Shown piece by piece: positions 53,840-62,076 of a stretch of DNA of 64,000 nucleotides (the first letter of the stretch is position 1; the number at the start of each line of letters is the position of its first letter). Origin of the DNA: a bacterium (GTDB lineage Bacteria > Myxococcota_A > UBA9160 > SZUA-336); the NCBI GenBank assembly GCA_024226335.1, contig JAAELY010000029.1, forward strand, positions 16,184 to 80,183, written 5' to 3'. The position numbers and the translations under genes are program-made. The notes below the pieces were generated by a model. It was not told the DNA's origin, searched no databases, and saw only the letters and a program-made list of their open reading frames with translations.

Positions 53840-54066
53840 GCCTCGATTGTACATCGTAGAGATGCCCAGCAAGTGATGGCCGAGAGCGAGCCCTGCGCGG
53901 TCGCTCGCGCGCCGGAATGGCTCATCATGCGTCGGAATGTCACGTGCCGTGGCGGAAATAGGCAGTGGTGGGGCCGTCGGGCTCACAATGCGCTCATCTC
54001 CTTGGCCCGAATCCTGCTCTCTTTGATTGCAGACGGCGAAGATCGTTGCCTAGGAAGGAGATTCCG

Positions 54067-54282
54067 ATGCAACTCGAGCTTTCCTTGAAGGACAACGCCT
54101 TGCTAACTCGTCTGCTCAGGCGGGCGATCGGCGAGACGCGAGTCGAGGTTCGACGGACCAGTGAACCTCATATGCACGACGACCTCATTGCGGAGGAGGA
54201 GCGCATGAAGTTGCTCGTCGAGCAGCTACGCAAGCTTGACGGTACGCGTAACGGCGACGGCAATGGCAACGGAGCCCCCTGA
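54067..54282 (+). CDS. Small acidic/charged protein of unknown function
   Basis: A 71-residue protein with a good start (AGGAAGGAG five to six bases before ATG 54067). It is highly charged and helical, with LSLKDNALLTRLLRRAIGET, VEVRRTSEPHMHDDLIAEEE and VEQLRKLDG. The Gly/Asn-rich end is low complexity. It lies 99 bp upstream of the CBS protein gene on the same strand and may share its promoter. I do not recognise the family. Confidence 0.65.
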   Translation: MQLELSLKDNALLTRLLRRAIGETRVEVRRTSEPHMHDDLIAEEERMKLLVEQLRKLDGTRNGDGNGNGAP

Positions 54283-54381
54283 CTTCGAGGCTCCGCGTCC
54301 GGGCCTGAACGCGGAACAGCTAGTGAACCGACAACTGAGCTGCCGCAAGAGTGGCTTTACGAGCCAGAGAAGGAGACGAGG

Positions 54382-54849
54382 ATGTTGACGATCAGTGCAA
54401 TGATGAAGAAGCAATTGGTCACGGCCGATCCCGGGGAGTCCGTCGACCAGATTGCGCGACGCATGCGCGATGCTGATGTCGGCGCCGTCATCGTGATCAC
54501 GGGTGAGAGCATCTCGGGGATCTTCACCGAGCGCGACTTGGTGAACCGCCTCGTCGCCAAGGGCTTGGATCCCGCGAAGACCCAGGTCGGAGACGTCGCG
54601 ACTGGCGACGTTCATACCGTTACCGCGGACGCATCCCTGCGCGAATGCGCTGAGAAACTAATGACGAATCAGGTGCGCCATCTACCCGTCGTAGAAGGCT
54701 CGCGTCCGATTGGCATCCTCTCAGCGCGCGATTTCTTTGAAGTGGCGGCGCGTGAAATGGAACGCCTGGTCGAGCACCTTCGCTACGACAAGCAGTTGCG
54801 AGAAGACGAGGATCCCTACGATCATCTCGGCGGCTCATACGGTCGTTAG
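54382..54849 (+). CDS. CBS domain pair protein
   Basis: A 155-residue protein with two CBS domains (MKKQLVTADPGESVDQIARRM, VGAVIVITGESISGIFTERDL; VHTVTADASLRECAEKLM, VRHLPVVEGSRPIGILSARDF), which form a Bateman module that binds adenosyl nucleotides. The C-terminal helix EVAAREMERLVEHLRYDK is charged. No output domain, so it would regulate a partner. The stop codon TAG (54847-54849) is part of the target site of the MITE that follows directly, as in the DUF2142 gene at 22529-22531. Confidence 0.92.
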   Translation: MLTISAMMKKQLVTADPGESVDQIARRMRDADVGAVIVITGESISGIFTERDLVNRLVAKGLDPAKTQVGDVATGDVHTVTADASLRECAEKLMTNQVRHLPVVEGSRPIGILSARDFFEVAAREMERLVEHLRYDKQLREDEDPYDHLGGSYGR

Positions 54850-55009
54850 GGAACCTCTGCACAGGGAGGCTGCGGCTGCGAAGCGCGATGCATCCGCCTG
54901 CGCTGCGTCGCGCGACCCTCTGCAGATCTACGGATCTGCGATCGGATCACGCTTCTTGCTCAGGCGGCGACTCCCCTTCTCGCTCGAAGCCTCCCTGTGC
55001 AGAGATTCC
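54850..55009 (+). mobile_element. MITE, copy 2 (160 bp), inverted relative to copy 1
   Basis: The sequence is the reverse complement of copy 1 (22532-22692) with about five differences, one of them a single-base indel. Ends are GGAACCTCTGCACAGGGAGG and the inverted GGAATCTCTGCACAGGGAGG. It is flanked by TTAG (54846-54849) and CTAG (55010-55013), an imperfect YTAG duplication. The central GATCTAC/GTAGATC palindrome is conserved. Both copies also remain open in one frame across their length, but this is probably a composition effect. It is inserted at the CBS gene stop codon. Confidence 0.85.
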
Positions 55010-55053
55010 CTAGCCCGCCTGTCAATCGGCCTCTATGTGTTGTGTGCGGGCGG

Positions 55054-56217
55054 TCAACGCGGCGCCACGACGACTGCCGTCGCTACGACCGTGTCCTGTT
55101 TTCGCTGATTCGTGCCCTTCAGTTCCAACTCGACACAGCGTCGCCCCTCGGGGTCGATGAACTTGTCCTTTACGGCCCCCGTACACCAGGTCGCGTCGCC
55201 GATGATGTTCAGGCCCAGTAGCTTTCCTTCGAACTTCCATAGATGTGCGTTGTCGCCCATCCAGTCCGTCACTCCGTGCATCAGCCACGCGAAGCGCTGT
55301 CCGCCGAAGTCATAGGCGTCTGGGAAGCCGCACTCCCTGGCCCAATCGCCATCCCAATGCGCGCGTTCGGGAAACTCCGGGATCCGCATGTAACGATCCG
55401 GTGCATTGGCGCGCGGATGATCGCGGATATAGCGATGGATGAGTTCAGAAGCCATGATGAAGGGGCCTCCCCAGCCCGTCACGAAGGCGACCGTCTCGGT
55501 AACACTCAAGGGCCCCTTGACGACCGTTCCGATCGGCTCGCCAACCTGAACGTCGTCCCAGACGAGATCTTTCGAGCCCCGACGGCGCTCGTTTTCGACG
55601 TCGGCGGTGAGCGCCGCCAGATCCTCGTCGCTCCAGACCTGCCGTTCGATCGGCTTGTGCTTGCTTCCCTTCGAGGCCGCAAGATTTCTCCCGTAGTGGA
55701 CATACGCTACGTCGTAGGTCGCGAGCGTTTCACCCTTGTCGTCCCGAAACGTGTACCGCGTGACGACTTCGACAGATCGACCACCGCCAAATCGACTCGT
55801 GCGAACATTCGCGTGAGTCGTCTGCTTCGTCGTCTGGACGGGCGTATTGCGAAGCGTCGGGCGAGGCCACTCCCAGCGGTCCCACGCCCAGACCGCGTGA
55901 AGACCCGGTAGTCCCTCTCCGCGCGAAGGTTCACTTCGAAAGTGGTTCGGGCCCTGATTGCAGCTGTAGAAGAAGGACGGCGGTGCGAGGTTCGTCCCGT
56001 ACTCCGTCTTTGCAGCGTAGTCAGGCTCGCTCCAGAGTGGATTGTCGTCGCCGATTCCCCAGGACCAATGGCGGATGGGATCGAGACCCGCCTCGCAATG
56101 CCACTGCCGCTTGAGCGGAACCTCGACAGAGTCTTCGACCGTCTTCGTGAGCGTCTCGATCACTTCGTCGGTGAGCGTGGTTTCGGTATTGAGTTCGACT
56201 GTGGAGTCTGTCGTCAC
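55054..56217 (-). CDS. FAS1-like dehydratase / MaoC-type hotdog hydratase
   Basis: A 387-residue protein with two hotdog folds. The N-terminal half (HWSWGIGDDNPLWSEPDYA, TNLAPPSFFYS) is the FAS1-like dehydratase domain (PF13452) found in MaoC-like hydratases, including steroid side-chain hydratases. The C-terminal half (WDDVQVGEPIGTVVKGPLSV, then FGGQRFAWLMHGVTDWMGD) is the second hotdog. It probably hydrates a 2-enoyl-CoA. In actinobacteria similar proteins partner ACAD/crotonase genes in sterol degradation. It lies at the left end of the catabolic cluster, 78 bp downstream of a crotonase gene on the same strand. Confidence 0.85.
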   Translation of the reverse strand: MTTDSTVELNTETTLTDEVIETLTKTVEDSVEVPLKRQWHCEAGLDPIRHWSWGIGDDNPLWSEPDYAAKTEYGTNLAPPSFFYSCNQGPNHFRSEPSRGEGLPGLHAVWAWDRWEWPRPTLRNTPVQTTKQTTHANVRTSRFGGGRSVEVVTRYTFRDDKGETLATYDVAYVHYGRNLAASKGSKHKPIERQVWSDEDLAALTADVENERRRGSKDLVWDDVQVGEPIGTVVKGPLSVTETVAFVTGWGGPFIMASELIHRYIRDHPRANAPDRYMRIPEFPERAHWDGDWARECGFPDAYDFGGQRFAWLMHGVTDWMGDNAHLWKFEGKLLGLNIIGDATWCTGAVKDKFIDPEGRRCVELELKGTNQRKQDTVVATAVVVAPR

Positions 56218-56295
56218 GGTCGTTGTTCCTCACTTTTGGGCGGATGCCATATCAGAGCCACATCGGTCCCTTGGGGGCAGTCTATGCGGAGCGAC

Positions 56296-57108
56296 CTAGT
56301 GGCCTTCAAACTCGGGCTTGCGCCGTTCGAGAAACGCCCGGATGCCTTCCTTCGCGTCGCGGGAGCGGATCGCGACTTGTTGATTGCGGGCTTCGAGATC
56401 GAGAAGACTCTCGAAAGACAGAGTTGCATCCTGGTACACGGACGCCTTCGCGAAGCCGTAAGCCAGCGTCGGCCCCTTTGCTAGACGCTCGGCCAGTTCG
56501 GACGTGGCATCCGCGAGCTCGTCCACCTCGACCACGCGATTGACCAGTCCGAGTCTCAGCGCTTCGTTCGCGTCCACGAGATCGCCCAGGAACAAGAGTT
56601 CCAGCGCCTTCGCCGTGCCGACCAGATTTCGCAGGAAGTGGGAGGCACCGGCATCCGGCCCGAGGCCGATGCGGGAGAAGACGACCCCGAAGCGCGACGT
56701 GTCCGAGGCGATGCGCAGATCCGTGGCCAGGGCCAGGCTGCAACCGGCGCCGATCGCATCCCCGTTGATGCTGCCGAGAACGGGTTTCGGAAGTTCCCGC
56801 AGACGAAGGATGCAGCGGTTGCCACGATCGAGGATGTCGCCACCAGGGTCGCCGGGAAACGACGAGGCGCGCGTTCGCCGTCGCTCTTCCGGGGACACGG
56901 GTTTCAGGTCTGCTCCCGAGCAGAACGCTTTTCCCACTCCGGTGAGGACGAGCACGCGAATCTCCGAGTCGGCTTCGATCTCGAGGAGGATGCGCTCCAT
57001 ATCGAGGAACATGCCGTTGGTCAGCGCGTTGCGGGCATCGGGTCGGTTCAGCGTGAGCGTCGCAACTCCGTTTCGCTTCTCGAAGACAAGCCCGGTCTCG
57101 CTTTCCAT
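56296..57108 (-). CDS. Enoyl-CoA hydratase/isomerase family protein
   Basis: A 270-residue crotonase-fold protein: GKAFCSGADLKPVSP and NGDAIGAGCSLALATDLRIA form the oxyanion hole; FSRIGLGPDAGASHFLRNLVG is the catalytic region with an Asp at the second acid position. The C-terminal FLERRKPEFEGH is standard. I chose ATG 57108, where family similarity begins; ATG 57126 and ATG 57150 are open alternatives. It shares the operator-bearing intergenic region with the divergent fused dehydrogenase, so both are probably co-regulated. Confidence 0.9.
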   Translation of the reverse strand: MESETGLVFEKRNGVATLTLNRPDARNALTNGMFLDMERILLEIEADSEIRVLVLTGVGKAFCSGADLKPVSPEERRRTRASSFPGDPGGDILDRGNRCILRLRELPKPVLGSINGDAIGAGCSLALATDLRIASDTSRFGVVFSRIGLGPDAGASHFLRNLVGTAKALELLFLGDLVDANEALRLGLVNRVVEVDELADATSELAERLAKGPTLAYGFAKASVYQDATLSFESLLDLEARNQQVAIRSRDAKEGIRAFLERRKPEFEGH

Positions 57109-57202
57109 CTCGCTCGATTCCTTCATCTCCACCTTGCTTCGATGCCGCATACCCCTCGGATGGTCTGCTCAGGCGGTCTGCTCGGGTGGTGGGGTGGCTC
57201 GG

Positions 57203-57232
57203 TTGACGCTCTGATAACTAGTATCATAGTAT
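57203..57232 (+). promoter_or_regulatory. Promoter with overlapping palindromic operator, divergent catabolic genes
   Basis: TTGACG (57203-57208) and TAGTAT (57227-57232) are separated by 18 bp and resemble sigma-70 -35 and -10 boxes for the fused dehydrogenase at 57273. Overlapping the -10 is AACTA-GTATCA-TAGTA (57216-57231), an imperfect inverted repeat. A nearly identical motif occurs at 61808-61825 upstream of the P450 gene. A repressor bound here, of TetR type for instance, would block the promoter; this is inferred. Confidence 0.55.
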
Positions 57233-57272
57233 CGCGGGTCGAAGATCTGCTTGCAACTGCTCGGAGGATTCC

Positions 57273-59435
57273 ATGTCGATCGCACTTGGCGAGGAGCATC
57301 GGGAACTCGCACGCGTGGCCCGTGCCTTCCTGAATTCCCACGAGGCGCGGGCGGAATCCCGAGCCCTGCTCGAGGAGCCTGGCGAGCGCTTGCCCAGCTT
57401 CTGGAAGGAGATGGCCGAACTGGGATGGATGGGGCTTCACATCGACGAGGCCCTGGGCGGCCAGGGTTTCGGGCTCCCCGAACTCTCGATCGTCCTCGAA
57501 GAGTTGGGCTTCGCGATGGCCCCCGGTCCCTTTTTGCCCACCACGCTTGCTGCAGCGCTGCTCGGCGAGTGCGGCAGCGAATCCGCACGCGGCGCCTTCC
57601 TTCCCGGGCTGGCGGATGGTTCCCTGGTGGGAGCTGTCGGGCTGGGTGGGGATCTCACGTTCGGCGCGGAAGGAAGGCTCGCGGGATCAGCCGGGTTGGT
57701 GTTAGGCGCTGAACTCGCAGGGCTTCTCCTGGTTTGCGTTGGCGATGACGTAGCGCTCCTGGAACCGGACCAATCCGGCGTGAGCATCGAGTACCGAAAG
57801 AACCTCGATCCCAGTCGGCGGGCGGCTGCGGTCGACTGCGATGCCGTGCAGGTTCCTCCCGCGAATGTGCTGCTCGGGGCCCGGCTTGCCCTGGAGCGGC
57901 TGGCCCGAACGCTTTCAGCCGCCGAAGCCGCGGGCGGTGCTCGGGCGTGCATGGAGATGGCGACCGAATACGCAAAGGTGCGCGTGCAGTTCGGCCGTCC
58001 GATCGGCACCTTCGGCCCGGTCAAGCACCACTGCACGAACATGCTGGTCGCCACCGAGCAGGCGACCGCGGGCGCGTGGGGAGCGGCGCGCGCCGACCTG
58101 GACGACGAGCAGGCCGAGCTTGCAGCAGCGGTCGCCAACTGTCTGGCACTGCCTGCCTTCGTGTTCTGCGCGAAGCAGAACATCCAGGTGCACGGCGGTA
58201 TCGGCTACACCTGGGAACACGACGCCCACCTCTATCTCCGCCGTGGGGTCGCGCTAGAGGCGCTGATGGGACCCGTCGATCGAGCGCGCGAAGACGTCGT
58301 CCGGCTGATGGGGCGGGGCGTCCGCACCAAGGCCACGATCGAGTTGCCCCCGGAAGCCGACGCTTTCCGCGACGAGGTTCGGACCTTTGTCGATTCGTAC
58401 AGGAAACTCCCCGAAGAAGACAAGCGAAAGGCGATCAGCGACAGCGGCTACCTCATGCCCCATTGGCCGAGGCCGTGGGGTCGCGACGCGGGGCCGATCG
58501 AGCAACTCGTGATCGAGCAGGAGTTCGCGGGCGTGCGGCGTCCGGACATGGGAATCAGCGGCTGGAACACATTGACCATCGCGCAACACGGAAGCCCCGA
58601 GCAGGTGGAGCGATTCGTGCGGCCCAGCATGGAGGGAGAGATCGAGTTCTGTCAGCTCTTCAGCGAACCCGGTGCGGGGTCGGACGCTGCGGCGGTGCAG
58701 ACGCGGGGTGTGAAGGTCGACGGCGGCTGGCGCGTCTCGGGCCAGAAGGTCTGGACCAGCGGTGCTCACCTGTGCAACCGCGGCTTCGCGACGGTTCGCA
58801 CCAACCCCGACGCCGCCAAACACCAGGGCATCAGCATGATGGTGATCGACATGCACGCGGAAGGCGTGGAAGTGCGGCCGCTGCGCCAGATCACCGGCCA
58901 CTCTCACTTCAACGAAGTGTTCTTCGATCAGGTCTTCGTGCCGGACGAAGACGTGGTCGGGCCCGTCGACCAGGGATGGGTGGTGGCGCGAAGCACACTG
59001 GGCAATGAGCGGGTGTCGCTGGGCGGAGGAACGGACGGCGGAATGGCGGGCGGCCCCGACCTCATCGCACTCCAGCAGAAGTTTGCAGGCGAAGACCCGG
59101 GAACCGCCCGGGAAGTCGGCGCGGCGCAGGCGGAGACCGAGTCGATCGGCCTCATGAACCTGCGTGGCGTGATTCGGGCGGTCGAGGGCTCGGAGCCTGG
59201 CGCTGAGGCCAACGTCACCAAGCTGTTGGGCTCCGAAGTCGTCCAACGCAAGGGCGCGCTGGCCGCACGCATCGCCGGACCGCTGAGCGCCGTGAGAGAA
59301 GGCGAAGAAAAGCGCCTGGGAACCTGGCTGATGGCAACGTTGGGCGCGACGATCGGCGGTGGGACCTCCGAGATCCTGCGCAATCAGATCGCCGAGCGGC
59401 TACTCGACTTGCCCCGGGATCCCCTGATCAAGTAG
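57273..59435 (+). CDS. Fused two-domain acyl-CoA dehydrogenase (FadE34/ChsE3-like)
   Basis: A 720-residue protein made of two tandem acyl-CoA dehydrogenase units. Unit 1 (about 1-360) keeps the helical ends (KVRVQFGRPIGTFGPVKHH, NIQVHGGIGYTWEHDAHLYL) but lacks the FAD-binding TEPGxGSD motif. Unit 2 (about 370-715) has FSEPGAGSDAA, KVWTSGAHLCNRG and GGGTSEILRNQIAER. The architecture matches mycobacterial FadE34 (ChsE3), the fused counterpart of alpha2beta2 steroid side-chain dehydrogenases. Unit 2 is probably the FAD-binding, catalytic half. GGAGGA precedes ATG 57273. It heads the plus-strand side of the divergent catabolic cluster. Confidence 0.9.
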   Translation: MSIALGEEHRELARVARAFLNSHEARAESRALLEEPGERLPSFWKEMAELGWMGLHIDEALGGQGFGLPELSIVLEELGFAMAPGPFLPTTLAAALLGECGSESARGAFLPGLADGSLVGAVGLGGDLTFGAEGRLAGSAGLVLGAELAGLLLVCVGDDVALLEPDQSGVSIEYRKNLDPSRRAAAVDCDAVQVPPANVLLGARLALERLARTLSAAEAAGGARACMEMATEYAKVRVQFGRPIGTFGPVKHHCTNMLVATEQATAGAWGAARADLDDEQAELAAAVANCLALPAFVFCAKQNIQVHGGIGYTWEHDAHLYLRRGVALEALMGPVDRAREDVVRLMGRGVRTKATIELPPEADAFRDEVRTFVDSYRKLPEEDKRKAISDSGYLMPHWPRPWGRDAGPIEQLVIEQEFAGVRRPDMGISGWNTLTIAQHGSPEQVERFVRPSMEGEIEFCQLFSEPGAGSDAAAVQTRGVKVDGGWRVSGQKVWTSGAHLCNRGFATVRTNPDAAKHQGISMMVIDMHAEGVEVRPLRQITGHSHFNEVFFDQVFVPDEDVVGPVDQGWVVARSTLGNERVSLGGGTDGGMAGGPDLIALQQKFAGEDPGTAREVGAAQAETESIGLMNLRGVIRAVEGSEPGAEANVTKLLGSEVVQRKGALAARIAGPLSAVREGEEKRLGTWLMATLGATIGGGTSEILRNQIAERLLDLPRDPLIK

Positions 59436-59510
59436 GCGCGCACAGCTTCGGCGGATTCTTCGGGAAGCACCGGTTTTGATTCGGTGGCGGGGTGACTCGC
59501 TACGCTCTCC

Positions 59511-60413
59511 TCAGCGTTCGCTTTCATCCTTGACGAGCGCTCCGCGCCCCTCGGGCTTGCCCACCCGGACGAAACCCTCGCCGAACGGTTCGTCGCGTCT
59601 GCGCAAAGTCTCTTTGAGACCGTGTTCCTTGATGCTGCTCCCGTAGTCGCGGACCGCCTGAGAACGATGCGCGCGGGCATCGTTTTCACCGGCAAGCCTT
59701 TGAAGCGTCTGGGCTCCCATCAGTTCGAGCGAGAGATTGGTGATGCGCTTGTTGGCCGCGAGGAGGTCGGGATCGATCAAGCTGAAGCGGTCGGCAAGGC
59801 CCTCCACCTCGTCTTCGAGAACATCCGCTGGCACGGCCTTCAGGACAAGGCCGATCTTCTCGGCATCCGCTCCCGATACGAGATCGCCCGTCAGTTGGAG
59901 TCGCTTCGCCCACTGCGGCCCGCAGTGGTACATCCAGAGATTGCTGGGCAGGGTGCCCATGGTGCGAGCCGCGGGGAAGCCAATCCGGGCGTCGTCCGCC
60001 GCAATCACGATGTCACACGCCATTGCCAGATCGGTTCCTCCCGCCAGGCAGTTTCCGTGGACCTGCGCGATGGAGGGCTTGTGCATCTCCCAGAGCACGC
60101 GGATGCGCCTGCTATTCCGCTCGATCAGCCAGATGTCGTCGTCGTGGCTGCGGCCAGTGCGATACCCGGGCCGCTTCTCTCGCCCGAGGGCGGTCAGGTC
60201 GTAGCCCGAGCAGAATGAGGCGCCTTCTCCTCTCAACACCACGCTGTGTACTGCGCAGTCGTCGTCCGCCTCCCAGAGTGCGTGCTCCAACTCCTCGAGG
60301 AGAAGTGGCGTCATCGCGTTGTGCTTGTCGGGGCGCGCCAGGGTGATGCGCGCCCGACCGTCCTCGACTTCGTACCGGATCTGCTCGTATTCCGTCTTCT
60401 CGTCCACGCTCAT
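59511..60413 (-). CDS. Enoyl-CoA hydratase/isomerase family protein
   Basis: A 300-residue crotonase-fold protein. The oxyanion-hole segments GASFCSGYDLTAL and HGNCLAGGTDLAMACDIVIA are present, and GFPAARTMGTLPSNLWMYHCG covers the catalytic region, where the usual Glu/Asp pair is not obvious. It has a long basic/acidic C-terminus (RRDEPFGEGFVRVG). It may be a hydratase acting on a bulky CoA ester, or a retro-aldol type. Co-directional with the P450 gene, 29 bp downstream of it, so probably one operon. Confidence 0.88.
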   Translation of the reverse strand: MSVDEKTEYEQIRYEVEDGRARITLARPDKHNAMTPLLLEELEHALWEADDDCAVHSVVLRGEGASFCSGYDLTALGREKRPGYRTGRSHDDDIWLIERNSRRIRVLWEMHKPSIAQVHGNCLAGGTDLAMACDIVIAADDARIGFPAARTMGTLPSNLWMYHCGPQWAKRLQLTGDLVSGADAEKIGLVLKAVPADVLEDEVEGLADRFSLIDPDLLAANKRITNLSLELMGAQTLQRLAGENDARAHRSQAVRDYGSSIKEHGLKETLRRRDEPFGEGFVRVGKPEGRGALVKDESER

Positions 60414-60442
60414 GCGTTCCTCCGATGCTCGCGCGGCACCGC

Positions 60443-61705
60443 TTATGCGTTCTGGTTCACCCGATAGCGAATGGGCAGCTTCTTCAGACCCACGACGAAG
60501 CTGGATTGAATCTGCTCCGGTGTCCCAGCGAGTTCGAGCGAGTCGATTCTGCGCACGAGTTCGTTCAGTAGTGCGCCCTGTGACGCGCGGGCCAGATGGG
60601 AGCCAATGCAGAAATGCTCGCCGATTCCGAAGCCGAGATGCGGATTCGGGTCACGGTCGATGCGAAAGCTGAACGGGTCTTCGAAGATCGACTCATCGCG
60701 ATTCGCCGAACCGTAGAAGAGAACCAGGTTGTCCCCCTTGCGCAGCTTCTGCCCGTGGAATTCGAGATCCTTTGCCACCACCCGCTTCATGTAGTTGACG
60801 GGTGAGGTCCAACGCACAATCTCCTCGACGGCGCTGGGAATCAGCTCGGGATTGCGCTTGAGCTTCTGGAACTCGTCGGGGTGTTCCGCCAGGGCACAGA
60901 GGCCACCGGCCAGGGCGTTCTTGGTGGTGTCATGTCCGGCCGAGAACGTGATCAGGTAGTAACCGAGGGTTTCCATCATGCCCATTGGCTCGCCATTGAC
61001 CTGCCCATTGGCGAGCAGGCTCGCGAGATCGTCCCGCGGATTTGAACGTCGATCCTCGATGATCCCGACGAAAAGCTGGAACAACTCCTTCGCCAGTTCG
61101 TCGAAGGCCTGGACCCGATCGTTGCCCTCGCGTTGAAGATCCGGGTCGTCCCCACCAAAGAGTTCGTTGGTGAGCCTGAGGATCTGGGGCTCCTGCTCCT
61201 GGGGTATGCCGAGGATGGTCGACAGCACCCGAAGCGGATGCGCGGCCGCGATCTCATTGGCGAACTCGCACTCACCTACGCCACCGCTGGCCCGTTCGAC
61301 CAGCCCATCGAGTAGATTGCGCGCGCTGTCTTTTACGATGGGTTCGGCGCTCTTGATGGACCGCGGCGTGAAGAAAGGCGCTGCGACCTTGCGGTACTCG
61401 CGATGCTCGGGCGGATCCATTCCGATGATCACGCGCATCTCGCCGAAGGACTGCTCCTTGCCGAGCGTGATCTTCTGCTCGTCGCTTTCCAGCACGATGC
61501 CGAAACGGTTCAAGAAGAGCTCGGGCTGCTTGGAGATCTCGCAGATCTGCTCGTGGTGCACGACGGGATAGAACGAATCGAAGCCGGGAGGCTCGCAGAA
61601 GTGCAGACGATCCAACCGGCGCAACTTGCTCCACTCATCATGCGGAACGCCGCGCTCTCCGTAGGCGCTCGGTGCGATCAGATCGAGTTCGTTGATATCG
61701 GTCAC
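60443..61705 (-). CDS. Cytochrome P450 (CYP125/142-like group)
   Basis: A 420-residue soluble P450. The I-helix oxygen-activation motif AGHDTT is residues 256-261, the K-helix ExxR is Glu295-Arg298 and the haem-thiolate Cys366 is in HLGFGIGEHFCIG. Class I P450s like this need a ferredoxin and reductase, which are not adjacent. Similarity in motif style to sterol/terpene hydroxylases and the clustering with crotonase and FadE34-like genes suggest hydroxylation of a steroid or terpenoid side chain. I start at GTG 61705, after GGGAGAA; a longer frame to 61819 runs through the shared operator. Confidence 0.9.
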   Translation of the reverse strand: MTDINELDLIAPSAYGERGVPHDEWSKLRRLDRLHFCEPPGFDSFYPVVHHEQICEISKQPELFLNRFGIVLESDEQKITLGKEQSFGEMRVIIGMDPPEHREYRKVAAPFFTPRSIKSAEPIVKDSARNLLDGLVERASGGVGECEFANEIAAAHPLRVLSTILGIPQEQEPQILRLTNELFGGDDPDLQREGNDRVQAFDELAKELFQLFVGIIEDRRSNPRDDLASLLANGQVNGEPMGMMETLGYYLITFSAGHDTTKNALAGGLCALAEHPDEFQKLKRNPELIPSAVEEIVRWTSPVNYMKRVVAKDLEFHGQKLRKGDNLVLFYGSANRDESIFEDPFSFRIDRDPNPHLGFGIGEHFCIGSHLARASQGALLNELVRRIDSLELAGTPEQIQSSFVVGLKKLPIRYRVNQNA

Positions 61706-62076
61706 TGGTTGTTCTCCCGTGTTCAACAGGTTGTCGTGCTCAGAGGGGTCGCCTCTCGTTTGGCGCCGTCGTGGTGGGGTAGAGAGGCTTCGAAGAACCC
61801 TCCTGCCAACTAGTATCATGGTTTACCGGATCTGCAAAGCTCCTGCCGCGGGAGGACGAGTGTGTACCCAGCGATCCGCGAGCGTCTCCGAAAGTTCGAG
61901 GCTGCGCACATCGACCAGCTGTACTCGCCGGTGAAATCGAGTTCGATGGCGTCGACCTTGGATCAGAAACCCAGAACCTACGACCTGACGCCACGCGAGG
62001 AATGATCACTTCAATCCCGAGTTGGGAACTGGGCTGAGACGAACTTGAAGGTCGACTCCCCGGCCGGTGCTTGTGA
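61706..62076. other. 371-bp gap between the P450 and di-haem peroxidase genes
   Basis: The gap holds the P450 promoter side with the operator-like motif at 61808-61825. Beyond that, 61830-62076 shows no credible gene: frames are open but the translations are Ser/Arg-rich and unlike any domain. No terminator hairpin with a T-tract was found for the convergent or read-through directions. Confidence 0.4.
61808..61825 (-). promoter_or_regulatory. Operator-like inverted repeat upstream of the P450
   Basis: AACTA-GTATCA-TGGTT is an imperfect inverted repeat sharing 12 consecutive bases (AACTAGTATCAT) with the site at 57216-57227. It lies about 100 bp upstream of GTG 61705. On the minus strand GATACT within it could serve as a -10 box. 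The shared site suggests one repressor or activator for the P450 and fused-dehydrogenase transcripts. Confidence 0.5.
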
